In this document: one piece after another, positions 55,801-64,000 of the stretch
Numbering within the stretch: position 1 is the stretch's first letter
Layout of the letters: each line of letters begins with the position of its first letter
NCBI GenBank assembly: GCA_905116865.2
Contig: CAJHNH020001149.1
Location: forward strand, 1-64,000
Length of the DNA: 64,000 nucleotides
Direction of reading: 5' to 3'
DNA from: Candidula unifasciata
Lineage: Eukaryota > Mollusca > Gastropoda > Stylommatophora > Geomitridae
Translations under genes and position numbers: made by a program
Notes under the pieces: model-generated
The model's database searches: none
What the model saw: the letters and a program-made list of their open reading frames with translations, nothing else
What the model was told of the DNA's origin: nothing

Positions 55801-58800
55801 TGTTAATTTCCTAAAACACGCAAATAGCTGGAGATTATATTCAAAGGTCGCTAAAGACACTGGATCTCTAAAGCGATACTTGCCACTCTGCAAGAAGCAT
55901 CCTTGTCTCTACCTTTCTCAGCACGCTTCACGAGTGTCATACAGTCGTGAGATGTGTGTACAGTGAGTTTTCAAGTCAGAAAAAAGCTTTAATGACTGCC
56001 TCCACCTCCATTCTCTAACTAAACGTTGTGAAATCAAAACATGACTTTATTGCGAATTGCACTAAGCGACATCTATTTGCTTTTGCTATAAACCTTCTTA
56101 CACTTCTTTTGCCAAGCTGAACTATCCAACAGCTGCTCTCTTGTGTTTCCTCTTCCTATTCCCATGCAACTTTTCTTTTGTCAAGGTATCCTAGTTTTCC
56201 CATTTTCAAGACTTACGGGAAGAATGGATTAATTTCCCCTTTTTTTTCACATGTTTGCAGTCACTTTTGTCTGTGACTTAAATATCGAAAATGGGTGCAA
56301 TGGGGAACATTTTCACCCTGATTTGGAAGGTTGGGGAGAAAGCCCAAGGTTAACAAGAATACCGAGAGAAGCCAGATACTCGGATTAACCGAGGTGTTCA
56401 AGATAGGTGATGACCACGAGTTATCACGTGGAACCCGACGATAGCGACCACAGGTCGCCACGTGGAAGTAAAGGACCACCACGTGTTGCCACGTGAAACG
56501 AACACGGGGTATATGTTCAGATCCTAGTCTGATCAAGTTAGTATGTGTTGACTGTCGGAGTGAAAGGACGGGAGAGTGATTGAGATAATGACAACGTGGG
56601 ACTGATTGCTGTGAGAGGAAAAGCAGTCGACGACATCCATTTGAAGCCAAGACCAGCCAGGCCAGTCTGTATGAAGTTGAGGAGAAGAACCAGATACATC
56701 TGTGCAAACTCTGGTCAGTGACTGTCTAAGAAACCAGCATGTTGGAGTCTGAGTAATGTTGTGTGTGAAAGCTGTATCTTAGGACGACCGGACAATGACG
56801 TAAGTGATAGTATGTCAATAAACTGATTGTATCGTACTGCTAAGTCGGTGTCGGCTTGTCCCAGTTGTGTCATCGTAGAATGTGTGCTAAGAGCATTCAC
56901 TATACACATCATCTCCTAGACAACGATTCATACGTCAATGCAACACGACTTATTGCAATGGGTATCATGTAAAGTCCTTGAAAGTCAAGACGGACATTGT
57001 GATGTTGACCCCATCAGACATCGAGGGTGGTATCAGACAAATATGAGTCTAGCATATATGCCAAATAAGCCACTGGCGTGAAAAGTTTCTTTAACTTACC
57101 CTAATTGTTACGTCTTGTTGATCCACAGACCCACCTGTTTGATGACGGAACCCCAGTCGAGGAAACCCTGAGAACACTGGATGACCTAGTCCGTGTTGGT
57201 AAAATCCGCTACATTGGCCTCAGTAACGTCACTGGTTGGCAGTTGAGTCAACTTGTGGAGACAACCAAACACCTGGGACTCAACCCAATTATCAGTCTAC
57301 AGGTAGGTTAGTCACTTCGTCGGTTCTGATAGATTGGCGAGTGCTAGTTATTGCTACAACATTTCTTATTGTTCTTCCTTGTTGACCGGCTGTAAGCTCC
57401 AGGGAAAAGTCCTAGTTGTTTGTCCATTTAGACTTTGGCTTTTTGCCAGGGCCTGAATTGTTGCGTGTTTATCCGTTTTACTAGCTTAAATTGTGTGCCG
57501 TCGGTTGTTCCTTGCTGCTTGGGCAGATGCTCTCCGACTTGGAAGGAAGCCACCAAGCATTCGACTCCTAGGGTTTCCTTGCAATGGGGCCACGAAACCC
57601 ACACGGGGAGCTATCACATTGAGTAACTGAGCTGCTTTTTGTTTGATCTTTTTCTTTCCCATCAGTTGCCACGTCAGAGTATTAAAAGGAGATTTTAGAA
57701 TTGCATGTGTGCTTTTTCTAATATGCTGCACCGTGTTCCAAAAATCACTACACAGTGATTGAATATCTGTAACTATGAAACTGTCATTACTCTCTCATGA
57801 CATGGTGCGCGATTATTTAAAAACTTGGACTGTGGAGCGGCAACACCCTTTAAAAGTTGTTCATCATTTCTTCAAAGCTGTTTTTGTTGTTCATGTTTCA
57901 TCCTTTGTGCTGTATTTAGTCGCACAATAATAGACCCACTGCCTCCTATATAAATGTTTGAAACTTCAATTACGACAGAGTTTATCTGCATGAAAGGCAA
58001 GGAACTAACTAGTCGCATAAAATTTATCTAGATCTATAAAACGGATCTGTACATAATAGAGTAATTTCTTTTGCCACAAACAACATGTTGATTTGTGTTT
58101 TAACTGAGGTTTATCACACATAATAGACTTGCATTACAGAAGTTTCGCCATGTTGAATTGACTTTAAATCACCAACTGCGTTGACGTCTTTCTCTCTGCC
58201 AGCAACAATACAGCCTGGTCTGTAGGGAGTCTGAGCTGGAGCCATTCCAGGTGTGCAAGGCCCAGGGACTTGGGGTTCTTTCCTGGAGTCCACTCAAAGG
58301 GTGCGTCTGGCTAATTGTTGGATTGTCATTTATTTTGTTTAGTACGAAAGCAGAATGAGTTCATTACCTTCGGAGAAAAAAGTGAAGAAGGCTCTGAGGG
58401 ATAAATACTTCTTCTTCTTCAGGTTTCCGAGCCTTTAAAGTTCATTGATGCAGATATCACCTGCCTTTATTCATCTCTCTGATTGGCCTTCTCTTTTAGT
58501 TTGTCACACTACGTGTTTGTAGATCTGTCTAGATATTAACTCTCTATGGTCTTCTTGATCTGCCTCGTAGCTTACGACCATTCAACTCCCCTTCTGTACA
58601 GTTTTTTCCAACCTCTTTGTCATCTGATATTCTGCCAAATACTAGTAAAAATAATAATGTAAATAATATGAAATATATACATACAAATACATAAAAATAG
58701 ATTGCTTCTATATATGGCTGTGTGGAGGGGATAAAAGTGGGAGGAAAAATAGGGGGGGGGGGTGTGTGGGAACAAGCCATTTGAAAATGTTGTAGCTGGG

Positions 58801-59916
58801 AAAGAAGTAAAGGGGATCTGCTTCCCATAATAAAGTAAAAGTAAGTAAAGGAGCTTTTTCCCCACGTTTTCAGGCGTTATTGGGCATATAGGGCTGGACC
58901 TATCTTTGATAAACCTAATGGCACTTGATCGGTGATGTGGTCAGCACTACGCTGGCTGCCTTTACTTCCCATGACTAAACCTCGTAACAATTCAAGATTT
59001 GGTCGACCTGGGAACCAAGGTCATTTTTGAAAAAGTCTGGCTCGTCCAGTACTTTAACCCACGATCTTCGTATCTGAAGGCGAGCCTCTAGCCACTACAC
59101 CACAAGGCGCTGCCCCCAGCCCTAATAACATTTGAGTTGGGGGGGGGCGCTCAAGATGGTATGTCGCAGGTCCCGTTAGCGCATAGATTTTCTGAGGTGC
59201 TGCAGTCTTCTTACGTAGATCATTTACACACAACACATGAATTCTACAGCACCATCCCACAACAACGTATAATGAATTGCCCCAACATCATCTCCGTTAC
59301 GCAATATTTTATCCTCCCCAGGGGCTTCCTGACAGGAAAAGTGAAACGAGGAGTGAAACCCGCAGAAGGGAGAATTGGTTGGGTGGCAGACGATGAGTCC
59401 AGGGCTAAGGAGGCGACTCCTTTGTGGAAACAGTTTGACGACAAATCGTTTGATGTTCTGGATCTTGTTGAAGCCATTGCAAAGAAGTACTGTGAGTAGT
59501 GTCGCCTTTTAGTACATTTTCCAAATGAAAGTAAAGATTCCTCATTTCGCCTTAGGCGCATCGGGTATATGGGAAGAGCGTCCCATATTTTTACAGACCA
59601 ATTGGCACTGGATGGGTAATGTGGTCAGCATTACACCGGCCGTCTTTACTTCATCAGGACATCCATCACGGTACCCATTTTAGGCTGGGTTGACCTGCGA
59701 CACCCCATACTTGATAACAATCCATGCAGCCAGCAGTGGGTTTCGATCGCGGTACTTTGGATTACGAGTCGGACTCGCAACGCCTTTGCCACGGACACCG
59801 CCTTTCCTAAAAAAGTACAAAAAAAGTTTCATAGCATAACCAAACTGGTGCAGTGCAGAAAAACAACTGGCTCACACTCAAAAAAGTTGCTATATTTATG
59901 TAACATATTTTAACTC

Positions 59917-59960
<44 letters not shown>

Positions 59961-62358
59961 ATCCCAAAAAAAAAAAAAAAAAAAATTACGGCAAAGGGCT
60001 TTACAATTTGCAATTTTCTTTCACTAATTTTAAACGTACCCTTCCCACCCTTCCCCTTCCCAAAAATAAAGTAAAGAAATACTGACTCTGAAAGAACTGA
60101 ACATCAAGGAAGATTGGCTAATGAACAGGATCTTGTCCCGAAACCTTACATAATTTGGTCATATCAAGTGCACGGCTGATTTTTAAAATAATAAAAAAAA
60201 AAAATAATAATAATAACAGTAGAAAGCAAAGTACCAGGAAGGAAGGGTAACACAAAAGGGACCGGCCAATACAAAATCAGATTTACTATTTTCTATGGTA
60301 CACCATAGTGACGCAAAATCTTCCAAAGTGATTCCCTATGCAGGCTATCAACGTTTCTTTTTTCTTTTCTTTTTTTTTTCAAAATCCAAAAATGTCATAT
60401 AAACTGCACCATTCCTTTCGATACTTAGTTTACTTATTTGAGACATCTTGAAGATGTGATCAATACATGATTTCCCCTTCTGAATTCTGCTTGCTCTTGC
60501 CTTTTTATACTATCAAGTGCTTGAGTCATTCTTTAAAGAAATATTAGGCTAAATATTTTACTATCTTCTTTTAGTAATGTGATACTATTCCAGTTGTTAC
60601 AGTTTTATAAATCTCCTTTCTTTGGTAATTTAATAACAATACCCTTTTTTGCCGCTCCTGTGGGATTTCTTCTTTGTTCCAGATTTCTTGAAAAATCTTG
60701 CACAATAGTTTTGGTGTTTCCATTTCCTCGACGTTCAGAATTTCTGGGCAGATTCCACTACGCCCAGGTGCTCTGTTAACCTTTTAATCGCCTCCCCAAC
60801 TTCTGCCTCTAAAAAAGTCTCTAGGCTAATCTTAAGGTCTTCACGTGCCTCAGGTATATCACCAAGTACATGTGGGTCTGGTCAGTTCAGTAATTCCTGG
60901 AAGTGGCCACCTTTCTAATTTTTTTTCCCTTGGCTGTATTTATTTTCTCACTCTTTGTTTTTAAAGGCACATTTTGGTGCGATACCACATTTACTTCCAG
61001 TTTCTTAGTTATGTTTTACAATGTTTTGATGACGTGCTTTTTAACTGCTTCCTCTGCTTTTGTTACTAGTTTTCCAATATACGAAAGTTTATTTGCTTTT
61101 GCTCCCGCTTTAATCTCATTGTTCTTTCGTGTATTGTCTTTAAAAAAAAAATATCTTTTTAGTCTGGCTGATTTTGCATCTAACATTTGTCTTTTAATAT
61201 CTTTCGGTTGTGCTATTTTCTCCGACGTCGATTAGGAAATCACACCTCTTTCTTTGACCGCCTATATCCTAATATTTTCTTCCCTGCTAATTTGACCGCT
61301 TCATTAAATTATCATTTCTGCTTCTTCTTGTTAAATGCTGAATCTATTTTTGAGTTCTATCTTAAATTGCTGTTTGATCTGTGTGTCCTGCAATTTTTCC
61401 TATATCATATCGCTGCGGTTTTTGTTCTATTTTAGTTTTCCTTAGTTTTAACCTGATTTTTCCAACAAGTAGATTATGGTCACTCTCTATATCTGCTCAT
61501 CTACGTACTCTGACGTCTTGCAGTTAATACCTCTATTTCCATTTGTTAAAATATGGTCAGTCTGGTTTCCCCTGTAGTCCATCTGGAGATCTCCATGTGA
61601 CTTTATGAATTGTTTTATGAGAGAAGAGTGTTCCTCCAATTATTAGCTCATTAGATTGGCTGAAGTCACATAACCTTTTTTTGTTGTTGGTCATTTTTCC
61701 TGTTCCATGTTTTCCCATTGTTTTCTTCCTCCCTGTGTTGTCCTTTCCTACCTTAGCATTAAAATCTCACAGGATTAATAATACATTATGTTTTTGGGAG
61801 AAAAAAAGATTCACTGTCTGGCTGTTGACTTCCTTTTGGCTTTGATCCCCAGCCATCATTTCACAAAATGTCTGGCAAGCTTCACTTCTTTTCACCGGTT
61901 CAATAATTTCACTAGTTCCTGTTTCCGTAACAAAGTATTTTTTTTCGATAATGGGTTTTCAACCCTTTGCCGAACTCCCAACCTGGAGAACCAGGGCGCT
62001 AGTTTGGTCTGACTCTTCTTCTCAAGATCTGTTCGGCATGGTTAAACCTGCCAGGGGAACAAATCCCCTGCAAGCATAGCTCTGAGAGTCATTAGGGTAA
62101 TCAATCCATCCCGCCACGACAAGTTACCAGCACCATGAGATGAAAGGTGAGTATACTGACTGTATATTAATTGCACTGCCATATTGAATAATATATTCGC
62201 CTCTCTCCTTATTAAATACAGCCAAGAGTGTCCCACAGGTGGCCATCCGATGGCTTCTACAGAAGGACGTTGTCTCGTCAGTCATCATAGGGGCCAGAAC
62301 TCTTGCCCAACTGGATGACAACATGGGAGCTAACGGATGGAGCTTGACCCAAGAGGAG
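50010..62358 (+). CDS. Aldo/keto reductase, copy B (exons 1-7; gene continues past window)
   Basis: Paralogue of AKR-A with identical exon lengths and phases: 50010-50120, 53020-53162, 54439-54595, 57129-57302, 58203-58300, 59322-59491, 62222-62358 (990 bases, 330 codons). No stop or frameshift. The tetrad is intact: D and Y in [15 protein letters not shown] in [10 protein letters not shown] in THLFDDGTP. Differences from A are few, for example ENQ-F for ENK-T at the exon 1/2 junction, DTAN for DTAD, a more charged exon 6 loop (DDESRAKEA for NNENKAMPA) and GARTLAQL for GATSLAQL. Exon 8 should lie near 64.7 kb, outside. Introns and leader carry B-specific insertions (RTE, SINEs, solo LTR, a 272-bp element in the leader). 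Likely functional on sequence, expression unknown. Confidence 0.9.
50516..51530 (+). mobile_element. 5'-truncated RTE in AKR-B intron 1
   Basis: Open for about 200 codons: [34 protein letters not shown] (catalytic ADD), [45 protein letters not shown]. Better preserved than the other RTEs here. Then a ~55-bp tandem duplication causes the stop, and the tail ([25 protein letters not shown]) continues to about 51530. Absent from AKR-A. Confidence 0.85.
51148..51250. repeat. Tandem duplication of ~55 bp in the RTE
   Basis: TTAAATGATATGATATGATA...GAGAGAACTAAACAGG occurs twice back to back and breaks the reading frame. Confidence 0.9.
51861..52087 (-). mobile_element. Family X SINE, antisense, 227 bp
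   Basis: Flanked by TAAAAGGAAGA (51850-51860, 52088-52098). AKR-A intron 1 has the empty site near 13813. Tail in sense orientation is (CAGT)n. Confidence 0.85.
52183..52335 (+). repeat. Family Z repeat with (TGAGT/TGAGC)n
   Basis: Pentamer run then TCAGGAATTGGCATAT...GCTCCGTTCTGATCTTTAGC; pairs with 13890-14035 in AKR-A intron 1. Confidence 0.6.
52761..52829. repeat. (TG)n microsatellite
   Basis: One TTT interruption; AKR-A has no expansion at the equivalent site (~14613). Confidence 0.95.
53020..53162 (+). CDS. AKR-B exon 2
   Basis: [20 protein letters not shown] ... [20 protein letters not shown]. Acceptor ATGCAG, donor GTGAGT. Confidence 0.92.
53305..53602 (-). mobile_element. tRNA-derived SINE, antisense, AKR-B intron 2
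   Basis: Body GGGCAGCGCCGTTAGG...GGGCGTCCGATCTTACTACC and head with GGCTTGAACCC (reverse B box, 53548-53558). Not in AKR-A intron 2. Confidence 0.75.
54439..54595 (+). CDS. AKR-B exon 3
   Basis: [20 protein letters not shown] ... HTDFVDLYQ, acceptor TCGCAG, donor GTGGGT. Confidence 0.92.
54941..55165 (+). mobile_element. tRNA-derived SINE with (AAAC)n tail, 225 bp
   Basis: Flanked by ATACGTCATTAC (54929-54940, 55166-55177); AKR-A has one copy of this site near 16157. Head CTAGCATAGTTGGCTAAATC ... GTCCGGGTTCACTCCCGG shows A and B boxes. A different family from the 9771 SINE. Confidence 0.88.
55229..55466 (-). mobile_element. Family X SINE, antisense, 238 bp
   Basis: Flanked by CCTGTCCTT (55220-55228, 55467-55475); AKR-A has the empty site near 16208. 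Contains the ACGTCC/GGACGT hairpin and an (AGTTC)n tail. Confidence 0.87.
55932..55964. repeat. Single ancestral unit of the 34-bp minisatellite
   Basis: AGTGTCATACAGTCGTGAGA then TGTGTGTACAG, between CACTTCACG-like left flank and GAGTTTTCAAGTCAG, the same flanks as the array in AKR-A. Confidence 0.9.
56296..56957 (+). mobile_element. Solo LTR, 662 bp, AKR-B intron 3
   Basis: Starts TGCAATGGGG and ends TTATTGCA, inverted TGCAAT/ATTGCA termini, flanked by ATGGG (56291-56295, 56958-56962). AKR-A has the empty site at 21973-21982. AATAAA occurs near 56818; GGGTATATG near 56515 may be the promoter TATA. No internal genes. Confidence 0.9.
57129..57302 (+). CDS. AKR-B exon 4
   Basis: [20 protein letters not shown] then [13 protein letters not shown]; only V for I differs from A. 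Confidence 0.92.
57370..57580 (-). mobile_element. SINE-like family Y remnant, intron 4
   Basis: Pairs with 22390-22590 and runs unbroken across the point where AKR-A has its 1.5-kb RTE/LTR insertion. Confidence 0.55.
58203..58300 (+). CDS. AKR-B exon 5
   Basis: [20 protein letters not shown] ... SWSPLK, acceptor TGCCAG, donor GTGCGT. S replaces P before WSPLK. Confidence 0.92.
58430..58640 (-). pseudogene. Antisense RT 3' tail fragment, intron 5
   Basis: Pairs with 25137-25380. Confidence 0.55.
58875..59120 (-). mobile_element. tRNA-derived SINE, antisense, intron 5
   Basis: Ends with a reverse tRNA-like head (GAGCCTCTAGCCACTACACC). The related body recurs at 25555 and 59545. Confidence 0.55.
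59322..59491 (+). CDS. AKR-B exon 6
   Basis: [20 protein letters not shown] ... [13 protein letters not shown], acceptor CCCCAG, donor GTGAGT. Confidence 0.92.
59545..59815 (-). mobile_element. tRNA-derived SINE, antisense, intron 6
   Basis: GGTATATGGGA...CCGGCCGTCTTTACTTC...TGGGTTTCGATCGCGG...GCAACGCCTTTGCCACGG, a reverse tRNA-like head at the right end. Missing from the same place in AKR-A (26100-26140). Confidence 0.65.
59919..59985. repeat. C42 then A22 homopolymers
   Basis: 42 uninterrupted C, ATCCC, then about 22 A. Likely hard to sequence. Confidence 0.9.
60090..60290 (+). pseudogene. RT 3' tail remnant
   Basis: Pairs with 26376-26600. Confidence 0.45.
60290..61890 (-). mobile_element. 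Antisense RTE, AKR-B intron 6 (deleted orthologue of 26900-29690)
   Basis: Aligns piecewise: 60290-60900 with 27540-28100, 61000-61450 with 28190-28640, 61500-61780 with 28730-28980, 61790-61870 with 29600-29670. The RT thumb and most of the endonuclease, including the 31-bp array, are missing. Confidence 0.75.
62222..62358 (+). CDS. AKR-B exon 7
   Basis: [20 protein letters not shown], then [20 protein letters not shown] and LTQEE; donor GTTTGC. Confidence 0.92.
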
Positions 62359-62395
62359 GTTTGCTTTCATCAGTTTAATATTTGGATGACTTGTG

Positions 62396-62490
62396 AATAG
62401 GGGTTCTCATCTGAATAGTGGCATTGTGTTATCGGGTGCTTATCTCTCATTGTGTGGTCCTGGTGGGGTTGAACTTCACTCACTCGTGCT
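62396..62490 (+). mobile_element. Family X SINE-like fragment
   Basis: Pairs with 30210-30305. Confidence 0.5.
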
Positions 62491-62494
62491 AGAA

Positions 62495-63345
62495 GTTAAC
62501 AATATTTAGAAGACTTACCAAGGTAATTTCAGACTTTATAATGAACTGTATTTAATGACTCGGCTTCACCAGGGATAATGAAAGAAAAATTTAGTTTCCC
62601 ATCTTTAACCTCATCATTGTCTCCACCCCAAACCCTATATGCGATATAAATTTCAAGGAGGAGGGAGTTCAGCATGAACGTTCAGTCATAAAGTTTCTCT
62701 TAGACGCCTTCGTTTTCTCAACCCAACAATGTACCACTGCAAGACATGTTTGGTGATTCTCTATTCGTCTCTTCTCAGGACTGTCTCTAGAAAATAATGT
62801 TTTAATAAAGTGTTAGAGCTGGCTCCTGTGTTATGGAGTGGGAGGAGCCTCTTCGGCCAGTTTTACCCATATTTAATTCTACCGCCACAACCTAGCACAT
62901 TGACTCAGGCCATGACCTGGGGTTAAAATTCCACATGTTGACAGTCTCTCACAACTAACTGATACAACAAACGCCTCCTCTAATTATCCTATCTTACAAT
63001 TTATCTATCAAAGGGGATACCCACGAAATGTAATTTTCACGAAAATAATGTAAGGGATGTAGAAGAAAAGAAATACTGAAAGATATAGCTCCAGCGAAAG
63101 TTTTCTTATAGTGATGTTAACAATAATTGGCAAAAATAGACATAAACCTTGCCGCCAATATGACTGTTACATTAAAAAGTCTAGCCATAATAGCAAATGA
63201 AATTCAAACCAGTCACGGTTTGGAATAAATTATTAGTTGACGTTTAATGTACACACAAACTACAGGCAGGCATTTTATGCTTTATAGTGGAGATATTCTC
63301 TGTATACATAAGTGGGGGTTGTCCATTATGAATACAGCGTCCCAA
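62495..63345. other. AKR-B intron 7, nothing recognised
   Basis: Aligns with 30310-31170. Confidence 0.4.
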
Positions 63346-63349
63346 TGTC

Positions 63350-63530
63350 GGACGTAATTTTGAGCAGTTTTAAGGTCCCAACCTGGCTGTTGCCAGGGTC
63401 CCCAACTATGGGATGAATAAAATTCTGGGACCTGTCCTTGGGTGATCCTGATCCAAATGGTTGCACAATGTGTCACCGGCTGCTTGTCGCTCGGTGTAAT
63501 GTTCTAATGGGGTTGAACCAGTTATTCAGG
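63350..63530 (+). mobile_element. Family X SINE-like copy
   Basis: GGACGTAATTTTGAGCAG...GGCTGTTGCCAGGG...AAATGGTTGCACAATG; pairs with 31171-31370. Confidence 0.6.
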
Positions 63531-64000
63531 GTTTGTTCGTTTTCATTATTAAAGCTTTTGCCAGTCTCAGCATTTCCGTGTCCGGTGTGTGGTACTTGTA
63601 CGAAAAGCAGTGTCCGTGCCAACTACATGTCCTGAATCAAGCCATTGACGTCCCATAGAAGAGTTGGGTTCTTTCCTCTGAGATGGTCTTGACACCCTTG
63701 TGGAATCACTCAGATGTGCCTGTAGTCAGTTTTGTATATGTTCTGCTACTCTATTTTAAGGATGTCTCTCTGTTCGACCATATTAGGTCAGCTCACACTT
63801 ACATCTTCTTCTTCTTCTATTATCTACTCCTGGAACGCCTCGCAGCAACAGGACAGGAAGAGATCTCTGGAACTGGTCCTTCTGTTCACTTCGTATAAAA
63901 TACATTTAAGTGTTTCTTATGTTTCTGCGGTCTTCTGCCAGGTTGATCTCTGGCTCTGTTACCTTTGTATCTGTATAAAATTGGTCTTTGTAGTTCCTGT
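63531..64000 (-). pseudogene. Possible antisense RT fragment, intron 7
   Basis: Pairs with 31370-31830. Only general resemblance to RT tails; no clear motif in this part. Confidence 0.3.

Overview
The window looks like non-coding-rich animal DNA, most likely from a lophotrochozoan and plausibly a gastropod mollusc. The reasons are GT-AG introns of 1-6 kb, RTE-type and R2-like non-LTR retrotransposon debris, mariner, solo LTR and tRNA-derived SINE copies, and many long micro- and minisatellites. Nothing is prokaryotic. The species assignment is inference.

The only host coding sequence I can support is a tandem pair of paralogous aldo/keto reductase genes on the + strand. AKR-A (12854-32683) is complete: eight exons whose phases all match, giving 371 codons plus a stop, with the D-Y-K-H catalytic tetrad at residues 65, 70, 96 and 139. 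AKR-B (50010 to beyond the end) shows exons 1-7, each exactly as long as its A counterpart; exon 8 would lie past base 64000. The genes sit in two copies of one large segmental duplication. Copy A starts near 6382 and copy B near 40891, both inside the same R2-like 3' tail, and their introns and upstream repeats align in order.

Layout: 1-880 is AT-rich DNA with a small MITE. 880-6750 holds three head-to-tail R2-like units. 6800-12800 is RTE fragments, SINEs and repeats upstream of AKR-A. 12854-32683 is AKR-A, with a 5-kb, 34-bp minisatellite in intron 3, a nested solo LTR inside an RTE in intron 4, and an antisense RTE in intron 6. 32684-40890 is the spacer: a candidate second last exon at 35296, a 328-bp foldback element, antisense RT fragments and an inverted scrap of the AKR 3' end. 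40891-50009 repeats the upstream block, with massive microsatellites, a deleted mariner and a 51-bp minisatellite. 50010-64000 is AKR-B.

The most informative feature is that the paralogues act as natural empty sites for each other. Many insertions (mariner, both solo LTRs, SINEs, RT tails) are present in one copy and cleanly absent from the other, with target duplications visible. Two minisatellites (34 bp x about 148 and 51 bp x 18) are each a single unit in the other paralogue. I found no defence system, CRISPR array, operon or virus.
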